Shown: piece by piece, positions 1-11,436 of the stretch
How the letters are laid out: every line of letters starts with the position of its first letter
Position numbering within the stretch: the stretch's first letter is position 1
Program-made: the position numbers and the translations under genes
From: a virus
Length of the DNA stretch: 27,865 bases
IMG/VR virus record: IMGVR_UViG_3300024299_000045
Location: 1 to 27,865 of that record
Direction: 5' to 3' (one strand)
Notes under the pieces: model-generated
What the model was told of the DNA's origin: nothing
Database searches by the model: none
Seen by the model: the letters and a program-made list of their open reading frames with translations, nothing else

Positions 1-53
1 ACTCTAACCAGGATTTGAAAAATAAACAAAACTTACTTTTTTAATTAAAAATT
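1..53 (+). other. Tail of an upstream gene and spacer
   Basis: The first bases probably hold the 3' end of an upstream late gene. Two frames stay open from the left edge: one ends at TAA 42-44 and the other at TAA 46-48. The fragment is too short to choose between them or to name a product. An AT-rich spacer follows up to the ATG at 54. Confidence 0.3.
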
Positions 54-1766
54 ATGGCAACTAAAGAAGAATTATTAAGCTGAAAAGGTTCGTTAGATGT
101 TCCTACTCCTGCTCAAGAACTTAATACTTGAACAATAGATACCACTAATCTTTCAACATATGCAGGAGCAGTAGAAGAAACTACTCCTGCACCTACAGGA
201 ACAACTCCACCTGCAGAAACTACTACTTTTACAGAAACTACTCCAACAACTGACAATTCAGATAGTTTTAGTTATTCTACAGAAACACAAAAAGATAATC
301 TTACAAATCCATATGATTTAGATAGAAATGACATATTAAACAAAAAATATGCATTATGACAAAAATATGCTGATGCTGTAGGTTCATTTAGTAAATGAGA
401 TATAGTAGATAAAATGAGATTAAAAACATGATGAGTTGCTGATTTAGATAGTGCGATAAGTAACTTAGAAGTAGATCTAAATAAATCAAGACCTGAGTTA
501 ATGCAAAGATACGCTAATGTAATAGATCCTGCAAAAAGAGAACAATTAATAGCTAAAGAAGAATCTAACATATCAAAGCAAATAAATGAATTATCAGCAG
601 TAAGAAAATATAGATTAGGTACTATAAAAGATATGACAGATGCTGAAATAGCTAGATGAGAACAAAAACTAAAAGGACTTGAAGCACAATTCGATTTGTA
701 TACAAGTGTTTTATGAGATATAGAAAAATGAGATAAGGTCCAAAGTGAAATAGAAAAAACAGCATTAGATATACAAAAGAAAAGATTAGAATTAAAATGA
801 CTAGAATCTAAATACTGACTAGAATTTATTCCAGGTAAAACTCAATATTGAAGTACAGATTTTACGAGTCTAAAAGATAAATATCCAAATAACGCTTCAT
901 TTAAGAATAATAATCCAGGAAACATTAAATATAATGAACAATGGGCCAATACTCTTAAACAATATGGTATTGAAATACAAAAAGGATCTGAAGCTTTAGA
1001 TGGATGAAATTTTGCTAGATATAACTCAGTAGAAGATGCAATAGTTGGTAGAGATATATTATTATTCCAAACTTCTACATATCCAAATATGACTGTAGAT
1101 AATGCAATGAAAAGATATTCAAATAATGGGTATTGAGCTGAAATTGTTCCATCAGTTAATTGAAATAAGTTAATGAAAGACTTAACATCAGCAGAACAAA
1201 CTAAGCTAATAATGTGACAATTAAAGTGAGAAGACCAAGCTATGTATCAGGAATTAATATCAAGTGGGATAGATCCAACTAGATTAGTTGTAGAATGACA
1301 ATATAAAAAGACAGGGCTTACAGAATCAGAACAAAAAGAAGCAGATAAATTAAAAGAATCTGAACAATATAATATAACAACTGCTGAAGACTTTAATAAA
1401 TTACAAAAAACTTCTTCAAGTAATGCAGTGACTAAGATGACACCTGAATTTGTAGATAAAACATTAGAAGATAATATCTGAAAATGGGATATATCTAGCT
1501 GAGATGTGGATGACTTATTGAAAAAATCTTCAGATGATATTTATAATACATATATAAAAGCAGAATTAGTAAATAATTTAACTAATGAAACTAATGCTGA
1601 TGTTATAGTAAAAACAGTTAAAGACTCTTTAGAAAGTTATTCTGAAGACGAAATGCTTGAAATATTAAAAGAAGCTTGAATATTTGATAAAGAATGACTT
1701 AAAAAAGGTTTCTTTAATGATGATGCATGATATGATAAACTACAAGAACTTTTACCTTCTTTATAA
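54..1766 (+). CDS. Virion-associated protein with NNPGN muralytic domain
   Basis: 570 residues when TGA is read as glycine. Residues about 40-75 form a Thr/Pro-rich linker. Residues about 110-265 are charged and probably coiled coil. From about residue 283 comes the signature NNNPGNI, followed by a conserved-looking FARYNSVEDAIVGRDILL stretch and a YGAEI turn. That combination is typical of the lysozyme-like domain in phage tail and structural proteins annotated as muramidase or structural protein P5, which open peptidoglycan during DNA entry. The C-terminal 200 residues are charged and unrecognised. The gene lies 9 bases upstream of the polyvalent protein gene at the end of the late operon, which fits a virion component. 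The domain is recognised by motif only; enzymatic activity is inferred. Confidence 0.75.
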
Positions 1767-1775
1767 CAGTAAATT

Positions 1776-4700
1776 ATGGCAATACAAGTAAGACAAAAAA
1801 GAGTAATTGAAGAACAACAAAGTCCTAGTGATATTAATAATCCTGGGGCTTCTTTAGGCTCAGCAGTATTAAGTACAATAGCTCCTATGTGAACTAAAAC
1901 ATTAATAAGTAGAGCGACAGACTTAATGTGAGCTACTCCTGAAGAAATGCAACAAGCCCAAGCTACAAGAGATAGAAAGAGATCCAATACATTAATGGCT
2001 GAATATAGTTATAGTGAGGATTGAGTTAATTATATGGAATGATTATGAAAAAAGGATCAATCATTATTAAATACAATGATTGAAAAAAGAAATCAATATA
2101 TAGATACTCAAGAAAAAGAGTGACCACAATTAAGAGAATATAAACCTGAAGAATTCGATGTAGATTTGCAAAGAAAAATGCAATTAGAAGCGAGATGATG
2201 AGAATGAGCTCTTTGAGAAATATGACAAGCATTAGATTTATGAGTATGACAAGTTATGTCATGAGTATGATGAGCTTTAAGATTTGGATGAGCTGAAGAA
2301 ATTTGAAAAAGTTTTACTGAAACAGGAGAGAAAAGGATGAGGGAAGTTGATTTTCAACATCCAATAACACAAGAATTCGATATAGAACAAATGTGAGATC
2401 CTAGGTTTTGGACTCAAAAATTCCCACAATCATTACCTTTCATGATAGCAGGAGCTGAAACTGCTTGAATATGAGCCTGAGTATGAACTATATGAGCATG
2501 AGTTGTGTGATTATGAACTACAGCTACTATTGTTACATCATGAGTTTTTGCATGATTATCATCTAGAACATTTGAAAGTTATGTAGAAGCTTGATCAACT
2601 TATAACGATGCATTAAAACAATGATTATCTGAAGAAAAGGCTTCTGAAGCTTGAATGGATGTATTCCAAGATAATATGAAGTTAGCAGTAACTGATGCAT
2701 GACAATTTATATCAACATTTGCTCCTATAAAAACTCAATGAATTTATAAACATTTATTAAATACAGCTAAAATCCCAGGGAATGTTGTAGTTGAATGATT
2801 AGAAGAAGTTTATCAATGATATGCTTCTGAAAATGCATTAAGTATAGCTAGTTGAAAATGAGAGGTAAATATAGATGAATATTTAAATAAACCTACTACA
2901 GCAGAAGCGTTTGCTTTATGATGAGTAACTTGATGAGTATTCTGAACAGCCTGAGTTGTTTCGGATTATTTTTGATGATCAGAAATGATTAAAGATGTAT
3001 TAAAAGAACAGAAAAAACAATTAATAGAAAGAGCTAAAAAAGGAGATGATAATTATATAACAGATATTGATGCTTCAATTATTAATGGAGATATATCACA
3101 AGAATACTGACAACAATTAAAAAAATCTTATGTTAGATTAAAGGATTATTTTCTAGAAAAAGCAGAGCCTTATGTAGAGAAATTTGCAGAGTTTTCATGA
3201 TGAAAAATAAATTTAATAACAATAAAAGATCCAAAAAATTGATCTAAAAGTTTTAAAGATGAGGATTGAGAAGTGTTATTTGAAATCCAGGATGATAAAT
3301 CTTTATATACAAAACCACCTGAAGTTGACGAATTCGATAATGATTTAACTTCTAAACTTTGACATATATTAAAACATGATGAATTATATAAAATTTATCC
3401 ATGACTAAAAAATGTTGAGGTAGCATATAGAGGAGATATGAGAAGTAGATGAAGATTTATAGCTACTGTACATAAAGAAACATGAAATATTCATAAAATA
3501 GAAATAGAATTAAATAAGAATGAAACTGATGAACAACAGCATGAAACATTGATACATGAAATACAACACGCCTTGCAAAATAAAGAATGAAGACAATGAG
3601 GAGAAAATATGTGATTTTCTTGAATATCTCTTGAAAAATACCTAAAAAGTAAATGAGAAGCTGAAGCTAGAAAAACAGTAGAAAGATTTAAGTCAGGAGA
3701 TTATAAAGAAGTTTATAGTGTGTTTATAAATGAAGCAGTAGCAAAATATGCATCTATAAATAAAGATAAAATATTGTCAGATAATAATATTACTTCACAA
3801 GTAGAACCTGATGAATTAATGAATCTTGCTAAAGATCATATGGAGAGAGAAAGTAGGATAGATGATATATGAAAAATTAGAAAAGGGGAAATATTTGCTA
3901 ATAAAGAAAAATCAAAAGCATTTAAATTGCTTACAGAATTAGAAACCATACAAGTTGCTAAAGATGAAACAGGTAAGTTTGCAGATACTCAAACGAAAGC
4001 TGACATGGAAGAACTAGGATTAGATCCTAAAGATTTCAAAGATACAGAACAAAATCAAAGAAAAACTGAAATAATGAAAGAGCTTAATGAAATGTGAGCT
4101 ATGAAATGAACTTTATTTTCAGAAAAATTATTGAATACATTTAAGAATTTTAAAGAAAGTTTTCCAAATTTATGAGTATGAACTCATTTCCCAAAAATAG
4201 AAAAAACTAGATCAAGAAAGTCAACTAAAAATCCCGTAAAAGTTTACGGAAAAACTTCAGAAAAAATAAAGGCTAATTTAAGCCAAGAAAAGGGTCAAAA
4301 AATAGACACGAAAAAAAATGAGAAAAAAACACCGATTTCTGAAAAGATAAAAAAAGAAAGAGCAGACAATAAATTAGCTACTGAAATTGCTAAAATATCT
4401 AAACAGCCAAATGTAAATGATATAACTAAATTATTGAATAAACATTGAATTGATATAGTTAAACAAGCAACCGATTTAGCAGTTCAAAAAAATATGATCA
4501 ATAAAGAAGAATCTAAATTCTTTTATGACTCAATAAAATGAAAAACAAAAGAAGTTGCTAAAGCTCCTACAGGTAGAATTAATAATCAACAAAGATTAAA
4601 TATTCTAGATATGTTAGGGTATGATAAGTTATTTAAAAAAGCTGAAGAATTCAAAATTAATATATGACAATTAAGTAAGAGTTTAAAAGAAATATGAGCT

Positions 4701-7700
4701 AGAATGCATATAGTTAATGCTCCTGAATGAGCTAGAGTAAAGCTTCCATTTTCTCTTATGGGTAATAAATCTATGACATTCAAAAATATATTACTTCCTA
4801 TGATAAAGAAAGCTACCAATCAAGGAGCTAAAACATATGTAGAGCCTTTTTGATGAGCTGGTACAGTTTATTATTTCGCAAAAGAAATGATAGAATCAGG
4901 TATTGAACAATTACACATAAATCATTTTGATAAGGAAAAATATGAAGTTGTAAAAGCTATTAAAGAATGAAAAGTAAATGTTATAGGATTAGTAGATTCA
5001 GCATACGATAAAATCATATGAGAAATATGAGTTGAATTAGCACATATACCTGAAATTAAAGAAATAATGGATGAGTATGGAGTAGAAGTATGATCTAAAG
5101 AATTTAAAGAGTTAGCTGAATTATCATTCTACCCACAATATGCTAAACAATTCTTTGAAGAAAGACCTGATACTAAGCTTGCCATAAAATGAGAAACTAC
5201 TACAACATTCAGAGAGTGGTTAAAAGAACATTTATCAGAAGAAGCTAAAAAGAATTGAAAAGTTTTAGAATGAAATGAGCTAGATACAGCAACCGAGCTT
5301 GTTCTAAATGATAGAACAGTCTTTGAAAATAGATATCCTGAAATTAGTAAAAAAATATCAACTGTACTTGATAAATATGATGATATAAATATTAAACCAG
5401 GGGATGTAGAAAGTGCAATGCTAGTTAGTATGTCTAGGCATTTTAGACAAAGATGAGATAGTTGACAAAAAGTAGTATCAGCAAGTTCATGATTCCAAAA
5501 TGTAGTGAATGTAAGAAATAAAATGATAGATTGATTAACTAAATATCAAAAAGTATTTGAAGAATATTGAGATAAAATCAATATATATAACCAGGATGGT
5601 AAAGAATTTATCACAGATATGTGACAGACTTTGAATAATAAAGAAACTATATCATATTTGGATCCTCCATATATCAGAACTACAGGAGTATATATAAAGA
5701 ATCAACCTGCAGAAATAAAATGAGCTCTAGCTGAATATGCAGATCCAGGTAAAATAAATCAATTATTTGAGCCTATGAAAGACTCTATAATGATGTTTAC
5801 TAATGATATAAACTGACCATACTTCGAAACATTAAACACTATGTTAGAATGAAGAATGAGTAAAGATATTATAGGTTATAAAGAATGAACTACTCCAACA
5901 AGTCTTGTGACTACAAATGAAATTGCTGTTAAACCAAAAGATGTAGGATTAAGTTATTATAAAATATTAAAAGATAGTTTTACAAAAGATATTATGAAAT
6001 CATTACAAGAATGATTACTTCCAAAAATATCTAAACAACTATCTAAACATATAGCTAAATTTGAACAACACTTCATGGATTTAATGACAAAGAAGTTTTG
6101 AGATTTAACTAAAATCCAAGATGAAATATTTAAAGGTAAAGAAGCCTTTGATAATCTAGAATCAAGTTTAGATACAGTTGTTTCATGAAAAGATAAACAA
6201 GCTATAATAAGAGAAGCTAAAAAATGGCTTAAAGAAAATAAAGTTAGAGGTTCTGATGTTATAAAGCTTATAGATAAAATCAATAGATTATGGGTAAATA
6301 AACAAGCTAAAGCTAAAGAAGTAAGAAACGAAGTAGATAAGCTTAGAAAACAATCTACAATAGACGTAGAGAGTAAAAAAGCATTCTTTGATTGGTTTAA
6401 TAAAGAGTATACACTTAAAAAAGTTCCTGAAAAAAGAAGTAAAGAAGTTCAAGCAGTAGATAATGTGATGACATGACAAGAGTTTACAGCTAAAGAACTA
6501 GAAATATTTGAAAAATATCTAAAGGATGAAAAATTTTATAATCAAATAGAAGAAGCTAGAAAACAAAGTATTTATAATCTAACAATAGATGAGTTAAATA
6601 CATTATTAGATACAGTTAAATATTATAAAAAAGTAGGTAAGCAATATAGAGAATTTAAGGATCAAGAATTTAATCAAAAAATAGAACAAGAAAGAGTAAA
6701 AGCAGAACCAGGATTAACTAAAATAGAATCAACTAAACCATTAAAAGCTTCTGAAACTATTAAAAAAGAGAGTAGAATAGCAGAATTAGGTATAAAAGCT
6801 AAGATTAGAACTAAAGACGCTTTACTAGATGCTACACCTATGGAATGGTTATTAGATGAAGAATTAAACTTATCTAGAATGGCTTATAATTTCATAGAAA
6901 CTCCTATAAATAAACATAGGGATTATATGGAAGCTATTGCATTAGAATTCGATAAATTATCTAAAGAATTAAAAATAACAAAAGAATGATGGAAAAAAAT
7001 AACATTCCATTGATTATCTAGAAGAAGTGATTGAAAAGGTAAGATTAAATTAATAGCTAGGATGAAAAAAGCCTGAGAAGATCCTACTACATTTTCAGAT
7101 ACTTTAACAGAACAAGCAAGTGATACATATCTTACAAAAGAAGAAAAGGAAATGTATGATTATATGCAATCAGTTTTCAAAGACTTAGGTAAACAAATGC
7201 AAGAAACTAAAATACTTGTAGATAATGAAATGATTACTCTTATGGATGAATATTTCCCTATACAAATGGATTGGGCTAGTAATCAAGATAAATTTGCTAG
7301 TACAATAGATCCAAATACCATAGATAACTGAAGTAATTTATTCAGAAAGACTAAAACAGAACAATGATTTACAAAAGAAGCTACAGGACTTGAAGTAGTT
7401 CCTGAACTTATGTCAGATAAAATATTCAAAACTCATGTATCTAATGTTAGTTATTATACTAATATGCAGAAACCTATTAAACAATTGAATCAAATAGTTA
7501 ATACCTGGTGAAAAGATAAGTTATGAGATTTATGATATAAATTCATGAAAGACTATCTTGACGTAATTGCAAGACAATGAGTTTTATGAGTTCAAACGTG
7601 ATTTGACAGAATAGTGTCACAATGAGTAAGAAACTTCCAATCAGCTGTATTAGGGTTTAATCCAACGACTATGGCTCTTCAAACTTCAGCTATCCTTGAA

Positions 7701-8588
7701 TGAGTAGCAATATGAGGAAATGTAGATTTAGGAGCATATAAAGATATAGTAAAAGCAGTTGTAGGGAAAAAGGAAATATGGGATATGGTTTCAGAAAAAT
7801 CATGAACTGTAAGAAATAGAGAATATAGAAATCTATTCTGAAATACAACTGATAAATTCGATAAATGAATAATGGAGAAATGGAACAAATATTGATTCTA
7901 TGGTATCCAAAAAGCAGATGCTGTACTTTCAAGAGTTCTATGGTACTCAGAATATAAAAGAAGCTTAAAACAAGGTTTAAATGAATCTGACGCAGTATAT
8001 AATGCAGATACTATTATTAAAAAAGCTATGTGACATACTCATTTTGAATGAAAAGCTATGTTCGTACTTAAAAATGAAAGAAAATCTTCATCAGTTGCAA
8101 CTGTATTTCAAAACTTTGTATTGAATCATTCTGCTATGCTTAGATATGGATGATGAAGAAAAGCCCAAAAGAAATATGGTAAAGTATGATGACATATGAT
8201 GGCCTATATGTTCGCATGATTACTATTTGCATTATACGAAGAACTACTGAGAAAAGGATGAAGACTTGTTCATAATCAACAAGACTATAGTTCTCCAACA
8301 TGAAAAGCTATATGACAGTTAATATGATTTGTCCCATACGCATGAATACTTTACTGATGAGCTAGATATTCTAGTATAAATGTACTTACATGATGGAAAG
8401 ATATAAGTGATTGAATTGAAAGACAAGATTGGACTAGGATCATAAAATGATTATGAGTAGTTATGTGAGTATGATGAACTGCAGAATTCGATAGAATCTA
8501 TAAATGATATATAAGAGAAGATAAGAAAAAAGCTCCTCCTGTGAAAAGCTTAAGCAGATGAACTACAACAAGAAAAAAGAGAGATTAA
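1776..8588 (+). CDS. Giant polyvalent protein: metallopeptidase + adenine methyltransferase
   Basis: A single open frame of 2270 codons with no TAA or TAG. Residues about 225-285 are Gly/Ala-rich and hydrophobic. A zinc-peptidase motif HEIQH sits at residues 594-598, followed by a KEGRQGGEN stretch, which matches the metallopeptidase found in phage large polyvalent proteins. A D12-class N6-adenine methyltransferase follows, with EPFGGAG near residue 1025 (both first glycines are TGA) and the catalytic DPPY at 1296-1299. Lys-rich and coiled-coil-like sequence joins the modules. The last 140 residues contain hydrophobic, glycine-rich segments. Polyvalent proteins are thought to be packaged and injected with phage DNA to modify or protect it and to cut host targets. 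Position after the virion gene and before the late terminator supports this. Domain calls are strong; injection is inferred. Confidence 0.85.
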
Positions 8589-8604
8589 TTAATCTCTCTT
8601 TTTT
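8573..8604. terminator. Palindromic bidirectional terminator
   Basis: A perfect 32-base palindrome made of two 16-base arms, AAAAAAGAGAGATTAA and its complement. It gives a stem flanked by A6 on one side and T6 on the other, so it can act on either strand. It contains the TAA stop of the 2270-residue gene (8586-8588) and the TAA stop of the convergent minus-strand gene (8589-8591). Confidence 0.85.
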
Positions 8605-8831
8605 AGTAACTCATACATAGCTGTTCTATATATATCTATAAACTCAGGACTTAATTCAAGAGTCTCAATTCAAGTTTTAAACTTTTCAATCTCTTTATTC
8701 TTATTAGAATCAGACATCTCTCTAGCATTCTTAATATTAAGAACTACTTTATACTTATTGTATAAATCATCAATTCAGATCATGTCTCCATATCTATTTA
8801 TTAACAGACGCATTTTTTGGTTCGTATTCAT
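8589..8831 (-). CDS. Small hypothetical protein, last gene of the early operon
   Basis: 80 residues, starting MNTNQKMRLLINRYGDM and ending ELLKKRD; mostly charged and probably helical. Its stop lies inside the palindromic terminator. Its ATG directly follows the TAA of the upstream 25-residue ORF, suggesting translational coupling. Two of its glycines are TGA. No family recognised. Confidence 0.65.
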
Positions 8832-8909
8832 TTATTCATTAGTTATTCAAAGTAAATCTTGCCTTTCTTTCTTAGCTAGTCTTTTAATGTGTTCTTTTTT
8901 ATTTTTCAT
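8832..8909 (-). CDS. Tiny basic ORF (25 aa)
   Basis: MKNKKEHIKRLAKKERQDL-type peptide, very basic. It has an unusually good Shine-Dalgarno for this phage: GAGGAG (complement of 8914-8919) four bases before the ATG. It overlaps the end of the upstream gene, and its stop abuts the next start. A start further upstream at 8969 would give 45 residues but would lie mostly inside the neighbouring gene, so the short form is preferred. It may be a real micropeptide or only a coupling device. Confidence 0.4.
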
Positions 8910-9096
8910 TTCACTCCTCATAGTATTTAATTCAGTCAGTTTTAATGTTTCATTCAGCAATATCAGCATCAATTATTATTACTAATTTATTTCAATTTGT
9001 TTCTATTTTTAGTCTTTCATTTACTATAACATCTTCTCATTCTTTATAAGATAGTAGTAGTTTTGAATTTTTATCTACTATTAGTATTTCATTCAT
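8899..9096 (-). CDS. Small hypothetical protein (65 aa)
   Basis: Begins MNEILIVDKNSKLLLSYKEG and contains a beta-strand-like LVIIIDADIAEG segment, suggesting a small beta-rich fold. Five glycines are TGA, so the gene is invisible under the standard code. Its start overlaps the upstream stop as TAATG. No family recognised. Confidence 0.6.
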
Positions 9097-9305
9097 TATT
9101 TCTCATTACTTAAATAAATTAACCAATCAGCTACTATTTGAGCTTTTCTAGTTTCAGCTTGTTTCTCTGTATCGTAGTATTCATTCATATAATCATTTGA
9201 AGTATTTATTTCTACTTCATATTTTTCTCAATGCTTATTTATTTCTATTGTTTCAAGAAATTTTATAGCAAATGTTTTATTGCTAAAATTTATTAAATGT
9301 TTCAT
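9096..9305 (-). CDS. Small hypothetical protein (69 aa)
   Basis: MKHLINFSNKTFAIKFLETI start and charged C-terminal half with QAETRKAQIVADWLIYL, probably helical. The stop overlaps the next gene's ATG by one base (TAATG). No Shine-Dalgarno is visible; the upstream bases are only A-rich. No family recognised. Confidence 0.6.
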
Positions 9306-9318
9306 TTTTTCTATTTTA

Positions 9319-9477
9319 TTATTTAATATATCTATTACATATTCTAACTAAGCACTTAATACACATATCTGTTTCTATATCATTAGTAAAGCATTCTAAA
9401 GCATTTTCAGTTCAACATTGAGTAGCTACTAAGTCTAGGAATGCTTGCTCACATTTTTTACAGGTTTCTCTTTTCAT
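9319..9477 (-). CDS. Small Cys-rich protein (52 aa), putative zinc binder
   Basis: Begins MKRETCKKCEQAFLDL, with a CxxC at residues 6-9 and further Cys in QCG, LECF, MCIKC and RICN. Eight cysteines in 52 residues suggest a small zinc-binding knuckle. It is one of three adjacent small Cys-rich proteins in this operon. Role unknown. Confidence 0.6.
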
Positions 9478-9538
9478 TATTCATTAGTTAATTATAATGT
9501 ACTTATTATTCAATAAATTGGATAGTGTAATGTATCTG

Positions 9539-9676
9539 TTATTCTTTCCAACTTCAATCTTTGTTTCTCATTCAAGGAATACAAGTATGAATATAACACT
9601 CATCATTTGTTTTTAGTGTATATTTTTTATAACACCTAGTGCATTGTTTATTTATCATTTCTTTAGTATCTCTCAT
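9539..9676 (-). CDS. Small zinc-ribbon-like protein (45 aa)
   Basis: Starts MRDTKEMINKQCTRCYKKY; CxxC at residues 12-15 and CYIHTC about 15 residues later, the spacing of a minimal zinc ribbon. Ends at a TAA preceded by KDGSWKE. About 60 bases of AT-rich spacer separate it from the next gene. Role unknown. Confidence 0.55.
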
Positions 9677-9697
9677 AGTTATTTAGTTATTAAATTA

Positions 9698-9748
9698 TTA
9701 AGATATTTTTCTACACTCTCTATTGATATTATCTAAGAGTTTTGTCAT
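9698..9748 (-). CDS. Very short overlapping ORF (16 aa)
   Basis: MTKLLDNINRECRKIS, starting on a TAATG overlap with the zinc-ribbon gene at 9748-9894. The coupling geometry is the only support. It may be chance. Confidence 0.25.
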   Translation of the reverse strand: MTKLLDNINRECRKIS

Positions 9749-9894
9749 TATTTCTTGTTATCAATTATTAATTTATGATTACAATCATTACAATATGAAA
9801 CATAATGATTTGTACAAATTCTTATACTATAACTTTCTTTTCATCAACAATAAGCACATTTATAATATTTATGATGTTTTGCTTCTGTTGTCAT
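9748..9894 (-). CDS. Small zinc-ribbon protein (48 aa)
   Basis: Motif CAYCGGKES (C13, C16) followed by C27 and SYCNDCNHK (C35, C38): two CxxC knuckles, as in a zinc ribbon. Both glycines after the first knuckle are TGA. Zinc ribbons of this size in phage early operons usually bind nucleic acid or host proteins; the partner here is unknown. Confidence 0.65.
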
Positions 9895-9923
9895 AGTATC
9901 TTACTTAGGTGTTAAATTAATCT

Positions 9924-10127
9924 TTATCTATCTCTATAATCTTCTGGTCTTTCTTCATAATTGCGAAGATTAATATTTCTATTATTTTCTCTCCATCTAA
10001 CTTCTCAGCATTGTCTTTGTAAATTTTCTTCTTCATTATATACTCTTCAATATGCTTGTTCTACTGTTAATGGTGTATTTTGAAAAGGCTCTTGTTTACA
10101 TAAAGATATAAATTCTAATTTCTCCAT
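9924..10127 (-). CDS. Small hypothetical protein (67 aa)
   Basis: MEKLEFISLCKQEPFQNTPL start; the C-terminal half is very Arg/Asn/Glu-rich (WRENNRNINLRNYEERPEDY), probably disordered or RNA-binding. Two glycines are TGA. No family recognised. Confidence 0.6.
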
Positions 10128-10162
10128 TCTATTCTATTTATTAAATAATCACAGTTCACTAG

Positions 10163-10321
10163 CTATTTCCATATCTGTTTAATTAATGGGAAATATTCTT
10201 GTTCCCAATTATCTGAATGTAGTATTAATGTTGGTATAATTAATATTATATCTCATATAATAGCAAATGGAGAAGCAATACATATAAATATAAATACAAT
10301 TCATCATTTTAATTTACTCAT
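10163..10321 (-). CDS. Small membrane protein (52 aa)
   Basis: MSKLKGG followed by one or two hydrophobic segments (VFIFICIASPFAII and ILIIPTLILH), then a short polar tail ending LIKQIWK. The start overlaps the end of the upstream secreted-protein gene, so the two are probably made together at the membrane. Function unknown. Confidence 0.6.
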
Positions 10322-10467
10322 AACAATTCATTAAATATTAAATCAAACACTTCAACTTCTGTAAGCACACCTAAATCTTCTAACATAAAAGTTAGCTCTA
10401 GCATTTCATAACTAGCATAAGTATTTAGTGGTAGGAGTAGGAGTGTTAGTATTATTAGGATTTTCAT
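10309..10467 (-). CDS. Small predicted secreted protein (52 aa)
   Basis: Classical signal peptide MKILIILTLLLLPLNTYA with cleavage likely after TYA, leaving an acidic peptide of about 34 residues. The frame passes through a TGA (glycine) near the end and stops at TAA 10309-10311, overlapping the membrane-protein gene start by 13 bases. A secreted early product could act at the host envelope, for example in superinfection exclusion; that is inference. Confidence 0.6.
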
Positions 10468-10494
10468 AATAGATTTTCTTTTAGTAAATATTAA

Positions 10495-10701
10495 TTATTT
10501 AGTTTCTTTCCCTGTATTCTTATCAAAGAAAGATAAATTTTCTACTTTTATAGTTAATTCTTTATTCTCTTTTTCTAAAACTGATATTCTATCAAATAAA
10601 TCTCATAATAACCTAACCATAGTTTTTGCATCTGTTTTTTCATCAAAAGCTCAAAATGTACTTCTTCACAAAGTTATTTGACATAAATTTATTTTTTCCA
10701 T
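10495..10701 (-). CDS. Small hypothetical protein with coiled-coil segment (68 aa)
   Basis: MEKINLCQITLGRSTFGAFD, then a predicted coiled coil over about residues 28-58 (MVRLLGDLFDRISVLEKENKEL). Four of its five glycines are TGA. Six-base spacing to the upstream gene. Function unknown. Confidence 0.55.
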
Positions 10702-10707
10702 TTGTCC

Positions 10708-10917
10708 TTAAATTAATTTTAAAATCTTATCAATATATTCTTCTCTTTCACTTCATATCTCGCAAGCCATATACTCATCATATTCTTCCATACTTAAATT
10801 CACACTCACGAACTTTCTAATCTCGGCAACTTTTAAATGAACAGGGTGCATAGCTTCGTTAAATTCTTCTGTATCGTGAGTAGAATTTACTATTAGTTGG
10901 ACTGCTGTTTGTTTCAT
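10708..10917 (-). CDS. Small acidic protein (69 aa)
   Basis: MKQTAVQLIVNSTHDTEEFN start and acidic helical C-terminal half (MEEYDEYMACEIGSEREEYI). It lies just downstream of the YkgJ-like gene with almost no spacer. No family recognised. Confidence 0.55.
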
Positions 10918-10919
10918 AA

Positions 10920-11336
10920 TTATATATTATTAAATATTCAATCTATGGATCATAAAATAGAATCTGCATTTTTATTCATTATTCAGTCTTTCATGACTTG
11001 AGTACGATATTGCTTCATCTCATTAGGCTGAACAATTAAATTACTAAATACTTTCTTAGGACATTTTAATGAATCTAAATCTATTTGTCAAAATCAACGA
11101 CAAATTATTGGTCTAGAATTATAAACACTACATTTTCACTCCGAAGTCAAGTATTCACAATATTTGTTTCACTTTCAGTTAGGAGGAGAATGTAATCATT
11201 GTTTTTTCAAAGATTTTGTCATTTCTTTGAGTTCATCTTTACTAAAAATAATCACTCAACAACATTCCCAACAATTTCAACATGGTAATTTTCTCTTATT
11301 TAGTAATTTTCTAAGATTAAGTATTTTATTGTTCAT
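10920..11336 (-). CDS. YkgJ-family cysteine-cluster protein
   Basis: 138 residues with the pattern CGNCGECCG at residues 19-27 (CxxCxxCC), then a CEYL/GKCSVY segment and NSRPIICRGFG, then LKCP. This is the signature of the CxxCxxCC family (YkgJ, PF03692), proposed to bind zinc or an Fe-S cluster; the molecular role is unsettled. Five of the signature glycines are TGA, so the family is not detectable under the standard code. It sits in the early operon between the replication genes and the small-protein run. Such proteins are common in bacteria and occasional in phages, so acquisition from a host is plausible. Confidence 0.8.
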
Positions 11337-11436
11337 CGAACTAAGATTAAAATATAAAAATATGGAACTCTTTGGCTGTTTTTTGGAACATTAAGTCTAA
11401 AATGGATAGAATATACCTGTGTGAATTTTCTAAGCC

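Noticed and set aside
54-8588. Reading the left region as many short standard-code genes on either strand
   Set aside because: The short minus-strand frames here are shadows. With TGA = Gly, two uninterrupted plus-strand genes with recognisable domains explain the whole stretch.
8758-8985. Plus-strand frames within 8600-13480
   Set aside because: They are antisense to the minus-strand early operon, which has TAATG overlaps and recognisable HNH, initiator and YkgJ genes.
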